Below are positions 25,022 to 33,934 of a stretch of DNA of 52,742 nucleotides, in pieces (the first letter of the stretch is position 1; each line of letters starts with the position of its first letter). Made by a program: the position numbers and the translations under genes. The notes below the pieces were generated by a model. That model was not told the DNA's origin. It searched no databases and saw only the letters and a list, made by a program, of their open reading frames with translations. The stretch is taken from contig JALZVU010000064.1 in assembly GCA_023301795.1 (NCBI GenBank), positions 1-52,742 on the forward strand, read 5' to 3'. The DNA is from Granulosicoccus sp. (GTDB taxonomy: Bacteria; Pseudomonadota; Gammaproteobacteria; Granulosicoccales; Granulosicoccaceae).

Positions 25022-26626
25022 TTACTCCATTAACGGCAGTTGTTGTCGAACACGCGCAACGCGCTTGTCTGATTCAGACAAGTAGCGCTGCTCGCGTTCA
25101 TTGATCATTGGCTGGTTGGACTCGATGACCTCAGGTGTCACGAAGATAACCAACTCATTGACGGTGTTACGCTCGTTCCTGGATCTGAAAAATCGACCAA
25201 TGATCGGTAACTTTCCAAGGCCAGGGACAGCGTCGATATCGGTGCTGGTCTCAGAACTCAGCAAACCGGAGATAACAATCGTCTCACCCGAGCGCACGGT
25301 CACCTCGGTTTGAGCACGGCGTGTTAGCAACCCGGGCGCGCCCTGCACCGACACCGATGAATCCAGCTGGCTGATTTCGGTTTCCACACGTGCGCGAATA
25401 TTGCCTGTGCTATCAATTAATGGTGCAACATCAAGCTTGACGCCATACTCCTTGAACTCAACTTGAGTACGACCATCCTCACCGATGGTAGGGTACGGTA
25501 TTTCGCCACCGGCAAGAAAGCTTGCCTGCCCCCCGTTCATCGCGCTAAGTACTGGCTCTGCCAATGTCACAGCATCACCATTCTGGGTCAGAAAGTTTAT
25601 TCGTGACGTAATGTTGGATGCCACACCAAAGTAGGTAGAAAAAGGCGATCCTGAGCCTGTAAATCCTTCCAGCCCAGGCAACTGTGGTTGAAAAGCGGCA
25701 CGACTTGTCGTAAGCCCTGAGGCACCAATAGTGGGCCCACCTGCGCTGTCACTCCAGTCAATTCCCAGTCTGCCTAAAGCACTTTTTCTGAATTCCACCA
25801 TACGAACTCGCATTCGTACTGTTCTCTGCATCTGTACACGGGTTTCAGGATCACTTTCAGAAACGCGAATGTTGTAGTCGGTTTGCCGACCATCGTTGTG
25901 CCATAAGCGCAACGAAGAGCTTCCGGGTGCCGTGGCGATCACCAATAACTCGCCAGAATCTATAACCTCAGCGTTTATGATTGAGCCGTTACCCACAGCA
26001 ACACGGCTCACCTTAACCTCTCCAAGAACACGTACCTCGCCGACGAACAGGTCCAGATTCATCTTCAGTGTCGACGCGCGATGTGGCTCTGAGGAGGGCT
26101 CCTTTGCTACAGACGCACGCAAAAGTTCAGTATTTTCTGCTGCTGGCAACAAGCTTTCATCACTGATCGTTGGGACTATTGATGTTCGTAGACCCGTTGC
26201 AGTAAGTAATACCGCATCAGCACGACTTGGCACCTTTACCGTATTTTGATTTTGCACTGTATCGGGTGCGTGTTGAAAACTACGCGGCTGATTGGCACCG
26301 GTATTGATATCACGACCAGCCCCTATTCGATACCAGCCGTTGTCACTCGATACAGCACCCGATGAGAATGGTGAATCGTCTGGTTCATCGTGTTGCGGCT
26401 GATAGTGCCGTTGCGAATTTGTGCCGGCAGGCATCACGTTAGGTGTTGGCTGTCCCACCACTTGCCACTGCGCATTATTGGCAAAGCCACAAAACGGTAT
26501 AAGGAGACAAAATGCGGTTGCGCACGCCCTTGGCGCTGATATTCGCCCTGTACGTTTTCGCTGTGCGCTATGGCGATGCCCGCCGCGGCATTGTGCTCGC
26601 GTTTGCGATTTACTGAATTGATACAT
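25022..26626 (-). CDS. CpaC/RcpA-like secretin (type II/Tad pilus outer-membrane channel)
   Basis: 534 residues with an Arg-rich N-terminus and signal peptide around residues 33-50 (ATAFCLLIPFCGFANN). A low-complexity region follows to about 185, then a pilus-assembly N-domain (LDLFVGEVRVLGEVKVSRVA ... GELLVIATAPGSSSLRLW) and the secretin core (about 285-510). The core has RVRMVEFRKSALGRLGIDW, SAMNGGQASFLAGGEIPYPT, EYGVKLDVAPLID, RTVNELVIFVTPEVI-type ending and VPGLGKLPIIGRFF. This is the Tad/CpaC branch. The ATG at 26626 is preceded by CAGGGA. No cpaF ATPase, flp pilin or tad genes are in the window, so this channel is orphaned except for the TPR lipoprotein. Confidence 0.87.
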   Translation of the reverse strand: MYQFSKSQTRAQCRGGHRHSAQRKRTGRISAPRACATAFCLLIPFCGFANNAQWQVVGQPTPNVMPAGTNSQRHYQPQHDEPDDSPFSSGAVSSDNGWYRIGAGRDINTGANQPRSFQHAPDTVQNQNTVKVPSRADAVLLTATGLRTSIVPTISDESLLPAAENTELLRASVAKEPSSEPHRASTLKMNLDLFVGEVRVLGEVKVSRVAVGNGSIINAEVIDSGELLVIATAPGSSSLRLWHNDGRQTDYNIRVSESDPETRVQMQRTVRMRVRMVEFRKSALGRLGIDWSDSAGGPTIGASGLTTSRAAFQPQLPGLEGFTGSGSPFSTYFGVASNITSRINFLTQNGDAVTLAEPVLSAMNGGQASFLAGGEIPYPTIGEDGRTQVEFKEYGVKLDVAPLIDSTGNIRARVETEISQLDSSVSVQGAPGLLTRRAQTEVTVRSGETIVISGLLSSETSTDIDAVPGLGKLPIIGRFFRSRNERNTVNELVIFVTPEVIESNQPMINEREQRYLSESDKRVARVRQQLPLME

Positions 26627-26724
26627 GCTATCCCTGTCATGTTGTGCTCCCTCAAGTTGTTTCTAGCAACTCGAGTAGAACAGATCGTTTGTTAATACCT
26701 GAAACCCTCACCAGCACAAAGGAG

Positions 26725-26764
26725 GCTGTTCAGGAATAAACTCATTGCTCTATTCCCGTTCAGC
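26725..26764. promoter_or_regulatory. Nested inverted repeat upstream of the secretin gene
   Basis: GCTG (26725-26728) and CAGC (26761-26764) enclose GGAATA (26733-26738) and TATTCC (26751-26756), giving an interrupted hairpin in the 300-base gap between the secretin start and the end of the next minus-strand gene. It may end that transcript or lie in the secretin leader. Nothing else stands out in the gap. Confidence 0.3.
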
Positions 26765-26926
26765 TTCCTAATCCGTGTGCTTTCACTCTTTCGAGCGTCG
26801 GTGAACATCGTTTCAGATTGCAACAACTCTACTCGCCTTCGCTTATCAAATTTTTGCGCAATGTCTCAACACGCACTTATCAGATTATTCTCTGTGCGTT
26901 CAAATCTGATCTTTGCTTGTTCCAAA

Positions 26927-27628
26927 CTATGTCCGAGTTGATTCAGCACCGCCTTTTTGAGCCTTTGATTGATCGCTGCCTGAATCGTTACTCGCGTCTA
27001 TAACCAACGCCTTGGACGACTCATTAGAGACCAGTTTCACCTCAGTATCCTGTGCGATACCCTTGCCGCGCGTATTATCCGAGGCCAGCTGCATGACATG
27101 GCGTGTCTGTTTCCATCGCAGCAAGTAGCCTCCCAAGGCTCCACTGGCGGCGGTAATAGTCAAAAGGCCTAACGTCATCAATTGAACAAACAGCAGCCCC
27201 ACACCCGCTACAGTTACCAGCGTAAAAGCGGCACCCACCTTCATGTTGGCGCTGCGGCTGGCGCGACGTTCAGCCTTGATCATGTCCTGATGGGTTTTGC
27301 GCACCAGCTCTTCACGCTCATAACCGGCACGCTCCATGATTTTGGCCTGGTCAGCACTGGCTTGCTGCATTAAATCAGATCGGCTTCTTTCCAGCGTTCT
27401 TGTCAGCTTTTCACGCTCGGCAAAATGCTTCTCCACAAGCTTGGTATGCGCCCGCTGGGTATCCATCCGGCTGATGGCTGAAAACCACAAAGCAATGACA
27501 CTCGATACCACTATGGCGGGCAACGCCACGTTAGTGAGAAGTTGTGTCAACGCAGCGTCACGATTAACCCACAGCAGGGATAATGTAACGAGTTGAACCA
27601 GTAAAATCCCAGGTAGGTATCTGATCAT
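26927..27628 (-). CDS. Four-helix membrane protein with central coiled coil, unknown function
   Basis: I do not recognise this 233-residue protein. Two N-terminal hydrophobic segments (LPGILLVQLVTLSLLWV and LLTNVALPAIVVSSVIALWF) are followed by about 85 charged residues with coiled-coil pattern (KLVEKHFAEREKLTRTLERS and on). Two more membrane helices come next (VGAAFTLVTVAGVGLLFVQL, LLTITAASGALGGYLL), then a polar tail of about 60 residues. The coiled coil is probably cytoplasmic, given its positive flanks. It lies between the secretin gene and divergent polB; no functional link is evident. Confidence 0.68.
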   Translation of the reverse strand: MIRYLPGILLVQLVTLSLLWVNRDAALTQLLTNVALPAIVVSSVIALWFSAISRMDTQRAHTKLVEKHFAEREKLTRTLERSRSDLMQQASADQAKIMERAGYEREELVRKTHQDMIKAERRASRSANMKVGAAFTLVTVAGVGLLFVQLMTLGLLTITAASGALGGYLLRWKQTRHVMQLASDNTRGKGIAQDTEVKLVSNESSKALVIDASNDSGSDQSKAQKGGAESTRT

Positions 27629-27752
27629 GGCAGTAGGAGTCTGGTCTGAGAGTGTTGGAGCGCGAACTCTCCATAAGCTGGCGATTTTACACCAACGCTG
27701 GTTTCGACATTTTGTAAAGCCTCACACACTACCAGTTGCGTAAACTATAGCC

Positions 27753-30131
27753 ATGACACTCGATGCCTATTTACTCACTCGCCAATGGCGTGATACGCGT
27801 CACGGCGTAGAACTGGTCTTCTGGGCCACTAGTGCCAAAGGGCCTGTAAAAGTGATCGTCGAGGCTCAAAAGGCCGTGTGCTTCATCGAACGCACTGAGA
27901 ACATTTCACTACCGGCGGGTGTTGAGCGAATTCAGCGCGAGCTCAGCCTCCTGCATCACGGCCCCGTCGATGCCTTGTATTTTCCCCAGCAAAAGCAGCT
28001 ACAACAGTTGCGCCAAAGCGACGCGGCGTTGTGCGAATCAGATATCAAACCCGCTGATCGTTATCTGATGGAGCGCTTCATAAGGGCTGCTTTCACTATT
28101 GAAGGTGACATTCAACCACGCAATGGTTACCTGCAGGCAGTCAATCCGAAACTCAAACCGTGTACTCACCAGCCTGCCCTGAAAACAGTTTCCATCGACA
28201 TCGAAACACGTGGCCGCACCCGCCAACTGTATTCAATAGCGGCAGCAACCTTGAACCACCAGCCAATTGCCGAAGCCAACAATCAACACGACACTCAAAA
28301 AAACACTCAGCACATCGAGAACCCCAACAACGTCGTATTCATGATCGGCCAAGGCGAGGCACCCGTGCGTGATGGTTATTCCTTGATTTTCTGCCAATCC
28401 GAGAGCGAGTTGTTAAACCGGTTTTTCGATTGGATTCAGACGGCAGATCCCGATGTTCTTACCGGTTGGGCGGTAGTAAATTTCGATCTGAATTTTATAG
28501 ACAACAAATGCCGCGCCCTTGGCGTTGCCTGTCGACTTGGTCGTGCTAACGAAACTGCCACCGTGCTGCAACCGGGAAATCCGGGCTCCCCGCGCATTGC
28601 ACGCGTCCCGGGGCGGGCTGTGCTCGACGGTATTGATCAGCTTAAAGCCGGTTTCTGGAATTTTGACAGCTTCTCATTGGATAACGTGTCGCATGAGCTG
28701 TTGGGTAACGGCAAGCTCATCACTTCAGAGCAAAACAAGGTGGAAACCATAAACCATCTTTTTCAAAATGATAAACCTGCCCTGGCCGACTACAACATCA
28801 CCGACTGTACTCTGGTTAATGAGATTTTCATCAAGGCCAAACTGCTGCCCTTTGCCATTCAACGGGCCAATCTCACGGGGCTAGCGCTGGACAGGCTTGG
28901 CGGATCGGTTGCCGCTTTTGATAACCTGTATCTGCCACGCCTGCACCGTAAAGGCTTTGTGGCGCCCGATGTACGATCGCACGGCGACGACACGGGCAGC
29001 CCCGGAGGCTATGTCATGGACTCCAAGCCAGGTTTGTATAAAAACGTCCTGGTTCTGGATTTTAAAAGCTTGTATCCCAGTATCATCCGCACCTTTTTTA
29101 TCGACCCCCTCGGACTAGCTACACAGGATGACAACCCCGTACCTGGGTTTGTAGAAGCACAGTTTTCACGAGAGCAACACATATTGCCAGAGCTTATCGA
29201 ATCGCTCTGGGCCGCTCGTGATCAGGCCAAACAGGAGCAAGACGCACCCCTGTCTCAAGCCATAAAGATCATCATGAATTCGTTCTACGGTGTATTGGGG
29301 ACCACCGGTTGCCGATTCTACTCGCAACAATTAGCGTCCAGCATCACTCGGCGCGGTCACGAAATTATCATGCAGTCGCGTGACTGGATAGAATCACAGG
29401 GGTTCGATGTTATCTACGGTGACACCGATTCAGTATTTGTCTGGCTGGGTGAAGATTCAAGAGAGCAAGACAGTCACGCTATCGGTGTCGAACTGATGCA
29501 CGGGCTGAATCAATACTGGGATAAGGAGCTGCAAAACCGCTATCAGATTGATTCGCATTTGGACGTGGAGTACGAAACGCATTACCTGCGTTTCTTCATG
29601 CCCACCGTGCGCGGCATGAGCACCGGCAGCAAAAAACGCTATGCCGGATTAAGCGCACAAACCAGAGGTGAAGATGGGCTATCGCTGAAAAATGCGACGT
29701 TAGTGATAAAAGGTCTGGAGGCAGCACGCACCGACTGGACGCCATTGGCTAGGTCATTTCAGCGGGAGTTATTTTCGCGCATCTTCAACAATGAGCCTTT
29801 TGAAGAATTTATCCGCAACACAGCCGCCAAGCTTAATGAAGGTGAGCTGGATGAGCAGTTGATTTACCGAAAGCGAATTAGGCGTAATCTGGAGGATTAT
29901 CAGCGCAATGTTCCGCCTCACATCAAAGCAGCCCGCAAATCGGCTACCACCGGCAGTACCATTCGGTATCTGATAACTCGCAATGGCCCTGAGCCTGTTG
30001 ATGCGCAAGAGTCAGCGATTGACTATCAACATTACCTGGACAAGCAGCTGGCCCCCGCTGCCGATAGTATTCTGCAATTTCTCGGTACCAGTTTTAACGA
30101 CATCACCGATGCGCAGTTGCAAATGTTCTGA
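27753..30131 (+). CDS. polB: DNA polymerase II (family B)
   Basis: 792-residue family-B polymerase with proofreading exonuclease. Exo I is SIDIETRGRTRQLYSIA and Exo II lies around VLTGWAVVNFDLNFI. Polymerase motif A is LDFKSLYPSIIRTF, motif B IKIIMNSFYGVLGT and motif C YGDTDSVFVWLG, with KKRYAG following. The length and the TRNGPEPV segment near the C-terminus match E. coli Pol II, which restarts forks and bypasses lesions and is SOS-controlled there. I could not find a convincing LexA operator in the 124-base upstream gap, so control may differ. It is a single gene, divergent from the four-helix membrane protein. Confidence 0.96.
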   Translation: MTLDAYLLTRQWRDTRHGVELVFWATSAKGPVKVIVEAQKAVCFIERTENISLPAGVERIQRELSLLHHGPVDALYFPQQKQLQQLRQSDAALCESDIKPADRYLMERFIRAAFTIEGDIQPRNGYLQAVNPKLKPCTHQPALKTVSIDIETRGRTRQLYSIAAATLNHQPIAEANNQHDTQKNTQHIENPNNVVFMIGQGEAPVRDGYSLIFCQSESELLNRFFDWIQTADPDVLTGWAVVNFDLNFIDNKCRALGVACRLGRANETATVLQPGNPGSPRIARVPGRAVLDGIDQLKAGFWNFDSFSLDNVSHELLGNGKLITSEQNKVETINHLFQNDKPALADYNITDCTLVNEIFIKAKLLPFAIQRANLTGLALDRLGGSVAAFDNLYLPRLHRKGFVAPDVRSHGDDTGSPGGYVMDSKPGLYKNVLVLDFKSLYPSIIRTFFIDPLGLATQDDNPVPGFVEAQFSREQHILPELIESLWAARDQAKQEQDAPLSQAIKIIMNSFYGVLGTTGCRFYSQQLASSITRRGHEIIMQSRDWIESQGFDVIYGDTDSVFVWLGEDSREQDSHAIGVELMHGLNQYWDKELQNRYQIDSHLDVEYETHYLRFFMPTVRGMSTGSKKRYAGLSAQTRGEDGLSLKNATLVIKGLEAARTDWTPLARSFQRELFSRIFNNEPFEEFIRNTAAKLNEGELDEQLIYRKRIRRNLEDYQRNVPPHIKAARKSATTGSTIRYLITRNGPEPVDAQESAIDYQHYLDKQLAPAADSILQFLGTSFNDITDAQLQMF

Positions 30132-30259
30132 ATTGTTGTGCTGAAGTCTACGGTATTTGTCGCTATTAACCGCACAAACTTCGCAAAGGGTAGCCTTTAG
30201 CGCGAGAAGCAAAAAATGCCATACCTGTCCTCCATTTTGGAGAAGAGCTATGTAACCCA

Positions 30260-30295
30260 CTTGGGAGACTGTCCGAAAACAGACAACCTCTCAAG
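30260..30295. terminator. Hairpin between polB and the P460-like gene
   Basis: CTTGGGAG (30260-30267) pairs with CTCTCAAG (30288-30295), 8 pairs with one G-U, and an inner CTGT/ACAG adds four more. It lies between convergent genes ending at 30131 and 30345. No T-tract follows, so it is a candidate bidirectional terminator. The rest of the 213-base gap shows nothing clear. Confidence 0.45.
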
Positions 30296-30344
30296 GGATG
30301 TGGCAAGACGGATGTAACTACACGTCAGCCTTGCCACCGACAGC

Positions 30345-30872
30345 TTATTCTTGAGATTTCAGGAAATCGCCGTGTGTAAAAACATGGTCGCCCTGGCCAC
30401 GCAGCTCGGCAATGGAATGACAGCCTGCGCAAAATTCACTAGCGCCTGCCTTACCTTTCAGGCTATCAGCCCACATCCAGTCTTCTTTCTTGGCTGTATC
30501 GCTAGCAGATACCTTGATGCTGATGGTGTGTGCAGCTTTACGGCCTGCTTCCCAGTCAGCCTTGTTGGCGTACTGTTCTTTTACGATGACACTGCCTGCC
30601 GGGTAGTTGTAAGGCGCTGAGCCATACAGTGTTTCTTTGGCGATATCGTTGACATATACTTCACGATAGCCTTCATCGCCCATGTGAACGCCGCCCAGAA
30701 AGTTAGTCGGGTTTCCAGTACTCACCTCATCAGCGGTAACCTGAGTCCAGTTTTTGTAGTCAGCCCAACGCGGATCAGGATCGCGGAATGGAGCCGTTAG
30801 CGAAGCACAGCCTGCTAGTAGTGTAGTCACTGTGATAGCAGCGCCAATTTTAATGGCAAGAATCTTATTCAA
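30345..30872 (-). CDS. Cytochrome P460-like c-haem lipoprotein
   Basis: 175-residue exported protein with lipobox LLAGC at about residue 20. The start is TTG at 30872, not the upstream ATG, because AGAGGAA lies 8 bases before it and a proper signal sequence (NKILAIKIGAAITVTTLLAG) follows. The mature part has NYPAGSVIVKEQYANKADWE and DWMWADS, followed by a single c-type haem site CAGCH near residue 152, as in cytochrome P460 family proteins (hydroxylamine- or NO-related, or cytochrome c'-beta). Whether the Lys cross-link residue is present needs alignment. It lies downstream of malate synthase on the same strand with a hairpin between, so it is probably separately transcribed. Confidence 0.8.
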   Translation of the reverse strand: MNKILAIKIGAAITVTTLLAGCASLTAPFRDPDPRWADYKNWTQVTADEVSTGNPTNFLGGVHMGDEGYREVYVNDIAKETLYGSAPYNYPAGSVIVKEQYANKADWEAGRKAAHTISIKVSASDTAKKEDWMWADSLKGKAGASEFCAGCHSIAELRGQGDHVFTHGDFLKSQE

Positions 30873-31077
30873 TGTAATTTCCTCTGTGGATTCAGTGCGC
30901 ACATGTGACGCACAAGACGTTTCAGACACTTTGACCACGCCTTTTTATTAAAATTCCGTGGTGTCACGAAATTTTTTCGGTGTGATCTAAATAGTATACC
31001 TGCCCTGTACTTTATGGAAGGATCCAAAACGTAAATTGATGGCCTATGAGTACCTACACCATTAGCCACGCAAGACC

Positions 31078-31101
31078 CCTCTCCGGACGGTGCCGGAGAG
31101 G
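31078..31101. terminator. GC-rich hairpin after malate synthase G
   Basis: CCTCTCCGG (31078-31086) and CCGGAGAGG (31093-31101) form a perfect 9-base stem with a 6-base loop, 15 bases beyond the malate synthase stop. A strong stem, but without a U-run on the minus strand (GGTCTTGCG follows). Confidence 0.6.
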
Positions 31102-31115
31102 AACAGAAGGAAAAA

Positions 31116-33287
31116 CTACGCCTGCGCTTTAGCCTGCTGACGTCGCTCTGTCAGGACAAACTCTGTATAGCCATTAGCCTGTGCCCTGCCTTTGAGTACC
31201 AGATCAAGGGCTGCCAAGAAGGCCACATCATCATCAAGCGATGGCGCCATGGGCGAATAGTCCGGATCAGAGGCATTCTGCCCATCCACTACCACCGCCA
31301 TCCGCGCCATCGAATCGCGCACTTGTGCATCATCAATAATCTCGTGGGTTAGCCAATTGGCCAGAAACTGACTGGAAATACGCAGCGTTGCACGATCTTC
31401 CATCAGACCGATGTCGTTGATATCAGGCACTTTGGAACACCCAACACCTTGCTTCACCCAACGAACCACATAACCCAGAATGCTCTGCGAGTTGTTGTCC
31501 AGTTCGTGTTGAATTTGCTCAGCAGAATAATTACGCCCTGGCTCACTCAACGGAACCGTCAGAATATTGTCCACACTGGCAGGCATTCGAGACTTCAGGG
31601 TGTTCTGCACATCTTGTACATTCACCTTGTGATAGTGCATGGCGTGTAAGGTTGCGGCCGTTGGCGATGGCACCCAGGCACAGTTTGCTCCTGCGAGCGG
31701 ATGCGCCTGCTTGAGCTCCATCATGGCCGCCATCTGATCAGGAATGGCCCACATGCCCTTGCCAATCTGGGCATTGCCCTGCAGCCCACAAGCCAATCCG
31801 ACATCCACGTTGTTGTCTTCATAAGCTGCCAGCCAGGTAGCGTTCTTCATCTCGCCCTTGGGTATCATGGCGCCGGCATACATGCTGGTGTGCATCTCAT
31901 CACCGGTGCGGTCCAGAAAACCGGTGTTAATAAAAATAACGCGATCACGGGCCGCTGCAATACAATTTTTGAGATTAACAGAGGTACGGCGCTCTTCATC
32001 CATGATGCCGATTTTAAGCGTATTGGCACTCAGGCCCAGTACTTTCTCAACTCGTGCAAACAACTCAACCGACAATGCCACCTCATCAGGGCCATGCTGC
32101 TTGGGCTTGACGATATACACACTGCCCGAGCGCGAATTACGCGCCTGATCAGCGCTCTTTTGCAAGTCATGCAAGGCGCACAAGCTCGTTACCATGGCAT
32201 CGATGTAGGTTTCAGGCACCTGCTCGCCTTTAGCATCCAGCATCACATCGGTCATCATGTGAGCACCGACGTTACGCACCAACAACAGGCTGCGTCCCGG
32301 CAGGCTCATGGCATTTCCCTGCAAGTCTGTATAAGACCTGTCCGGGTTCAATCGCCGAGTCATCTCCTTACCTGACTTGACCAGCGTCTCCTGCAAATCA
32401 CCCTTCATCAGCCCTAGCCAATTACGGTACACCAGCGCTTTGTCTTCTGCATCAACGGCCGCTACCGAATCTTCACAATCCTGGATGGTGCTCATCGCCG
32501 ACTCCATCAGGATGTCACTGACACCGGCCAGGCTATCTTTGCCAACGTCTGTGGATGGATCGATAACCACCTCCATGTGCAGACCATTGTTCTTTAATAA
32601 GAGCGCATCAGGCTTCTCTGCAGAGCCTTTGTAACCAACGCACTGTGAAGCATCCTTCAAACCCACCTGAGTTCCAGATGACAGTGTTACCTGCAACGCA
32701 CCCGCCACCACTGCAAACGCAGTAACGCTGGCATAGTCACCTTCTGTCAGTGCTGCAGATTCGTCCAGCAATGCGTTGGCAGTGGCGACTACGCGCTGGC
32801 CTCGCACCACGTTGTAGCTGGCTGTACGTTGTGCGCCACCCTCATCGCTAATGGCATCAGTCCCATATAACGCATCGTACAGGCTGCCCCAACGCGCATT
32901 GGCAGCGTTAAGTGCGTAGCGGGCATTGTTAACCGGTACCACCAGCTGAGGGCCTGCTGTTATGGCAATCTCTGCATCCACATTGCCGACATTGACGGAA
33001 AAATCAGCCACTTCGGGCAGTAGGTATCCGATGTCCTTGAGAAAGCTTTTGTACACGGCAGCATCGATAGGGCCCGGGTTGGCCTTGTGCCACGCGTCAA
33101 GCTTGGCCTGCAGCTCGGCCCGTCGCGCAAGCATGCCCTGATTTGAAGAGGACAAGTCGTTGAAAATGTCCGACAACCCTGCGAAAAATGCATCTGCCTC
33201 AACGCCTGTACCCGGCAATGCTTCGTTAACAATAAAATCGTGCAGGGGCTGGGCTACGGTTAAACCGCCAGCAGTCTTGATACTCAT
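31116..33287 (-). CDS. glcB: Malate synthase G
   Basis: Condenses glyoxylate with acetyl-CoA to malate, allowing growth on C2 compounds or glycolate. The 723-residue length and motifs identify isoform [69 protein letters not shown] and [20 protein letters not shown]. The catalytic Arg and Asp regions appear intact. It is a single gene here; no isocitrate lyase or glycolate oxidase gene is adjacent, so the glyoxylate source is elsewhere. About 650 bases of non-coding DNA lie upstream, offering room for regulated promoters. Confidence 0.97.
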   Translation of the reverse strand: MSIKTAGGLTVAQPLHDFIVNEALPGTGVEADAFFAGLSDIFNDLSSSNQGMLARRAELQAKLDAWHKANPGPIDAAVYKSFLKDIGYLLPEVADFSVNVGNVDAEIAITAGPQLVVPVNNARYALNAANARWGSLYDALYGTDAISDEGGAQRTASYNVVRGQRVVATANALLDESAALTEGDYASVTAFAVVAGALQVTLSSGTQVGLKDASQCVGYKGSAEKPDALLLKNNGLHMEVVIDPSTDVGKDSLAGVSDILMESAMSTIQDCEDSVAAVDAEDKALVYRNWLGLMKGDLQETLVKSGKEMTRRLNPDRSYTDLQGNAMSLPGRSLLLVRNVGAHMMTDVMLDAKGEQVPETYIDAMVTSLCALHDLQKSADQARNSRSGSVYIVKPKQHGPDEVALSVELFARVEKVLGLSANTLKIGIMDEERRTSVNLKNCIAAARDRVIFINTGFLDRTGDEMHTSMYAGAMIPKGEMKNATWLAAYEDNNVDVGLACGLQGNAQIGKGMWAIPDQMAAMMELKQAHPLAGANCAWVPSPTAATLHAMHYHKVNVQDVQNTLKSRMPASVDNILTVPLSEPGRNYSAEQIQHELDNNSQSILGYVVRWVKQGVGCSKVPDINDIGLMEDRATLRISSQFLANWLTHEIIDDAQVRDSMARMAVVVDGQNASDPDYSPMAPSLDDDVAFLAALDLVLKGRAQANGYTEFVLTERRQQAKAQA

Positions 33288-33934
33288 AACTTAAGGTCCA
33301 GTAATCGGGTGGTGAAGTGAGGTTAGAGAATGTGTGAGTTGGTCGCATAAACCGCCTGAAAACGACAGCCTCTCGCTCACCCACTATTTGTGGGCTGATG
33401 GTACATCCGACTTTAGTCAATTAGCACGTAAATATGCCTATTCAGTGTATTGCTACACTATCCAGACGCTAAGTGTGGAAATAGACCACTAGCCAGTGAA
33501 CTCTTGTCGGCGATAGCTAACAGAGTAAGGAATCACTAAAATCACTTGTTTGACGGAGCAAATGAGACTTGACATACGATTTTCAACGAAAAATAAATCA
33601 TCTTCGACCGTCACGTGCACAATGTCGCCAGTTGCAAGATATTCAGGAGAGGGAAGTAACCCGCAACGGCACTTTTACCAGAGTATTTGAGAGAGTCGCA
33701 CTCGTCCAATCACTATAATAATCGTAGCAAGGCACAAGTACGGATAAGCTCTCAGTCTACTCGCAGGGATTGTTGGCCACATAAGCACCCAATAATGAAA
33801 AGCAGGGATCGGGTCAGTATTGCGTCCGACAGATGTATCACAAGCAGCTTCTCCACTGTTTCCTAAACCAGACTAAGGATTTGTTTATCATCAACGCATC
33901 TAAACGCAGGCCTTTCGGGCCGGAAAAATTGACC
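33288..33934. other. Long non-coding region between glcB and the GH16 gene
   Basis: 647 bases with no credible gene between divergently transcribed glcB and the glycanase. CCCAC-TATTT-GTGGG (33380-33394) and AGTGTA-TTGC-TACACT (33444-33459) are small perfect hairpins on the glcB side and may lie in its leader. A plus-strand TTGACA (33569-33574) with AATAAA 17 bases later (33592-33597) is a possible promoter, about 340 bases before the GH16 start. TATAAT occurs at 33714-33719 without a good -35. A small RNA gene cannot be excluded. Confidence 0.4.

Noticed and set aside
31701-32375. 224-codon plus-strand frame inside malate synthase G
   Set aside because: Entirely antisense to a well-conserved enzyme, with low-complexity His/Gln-rich composition typical of shadow frames.
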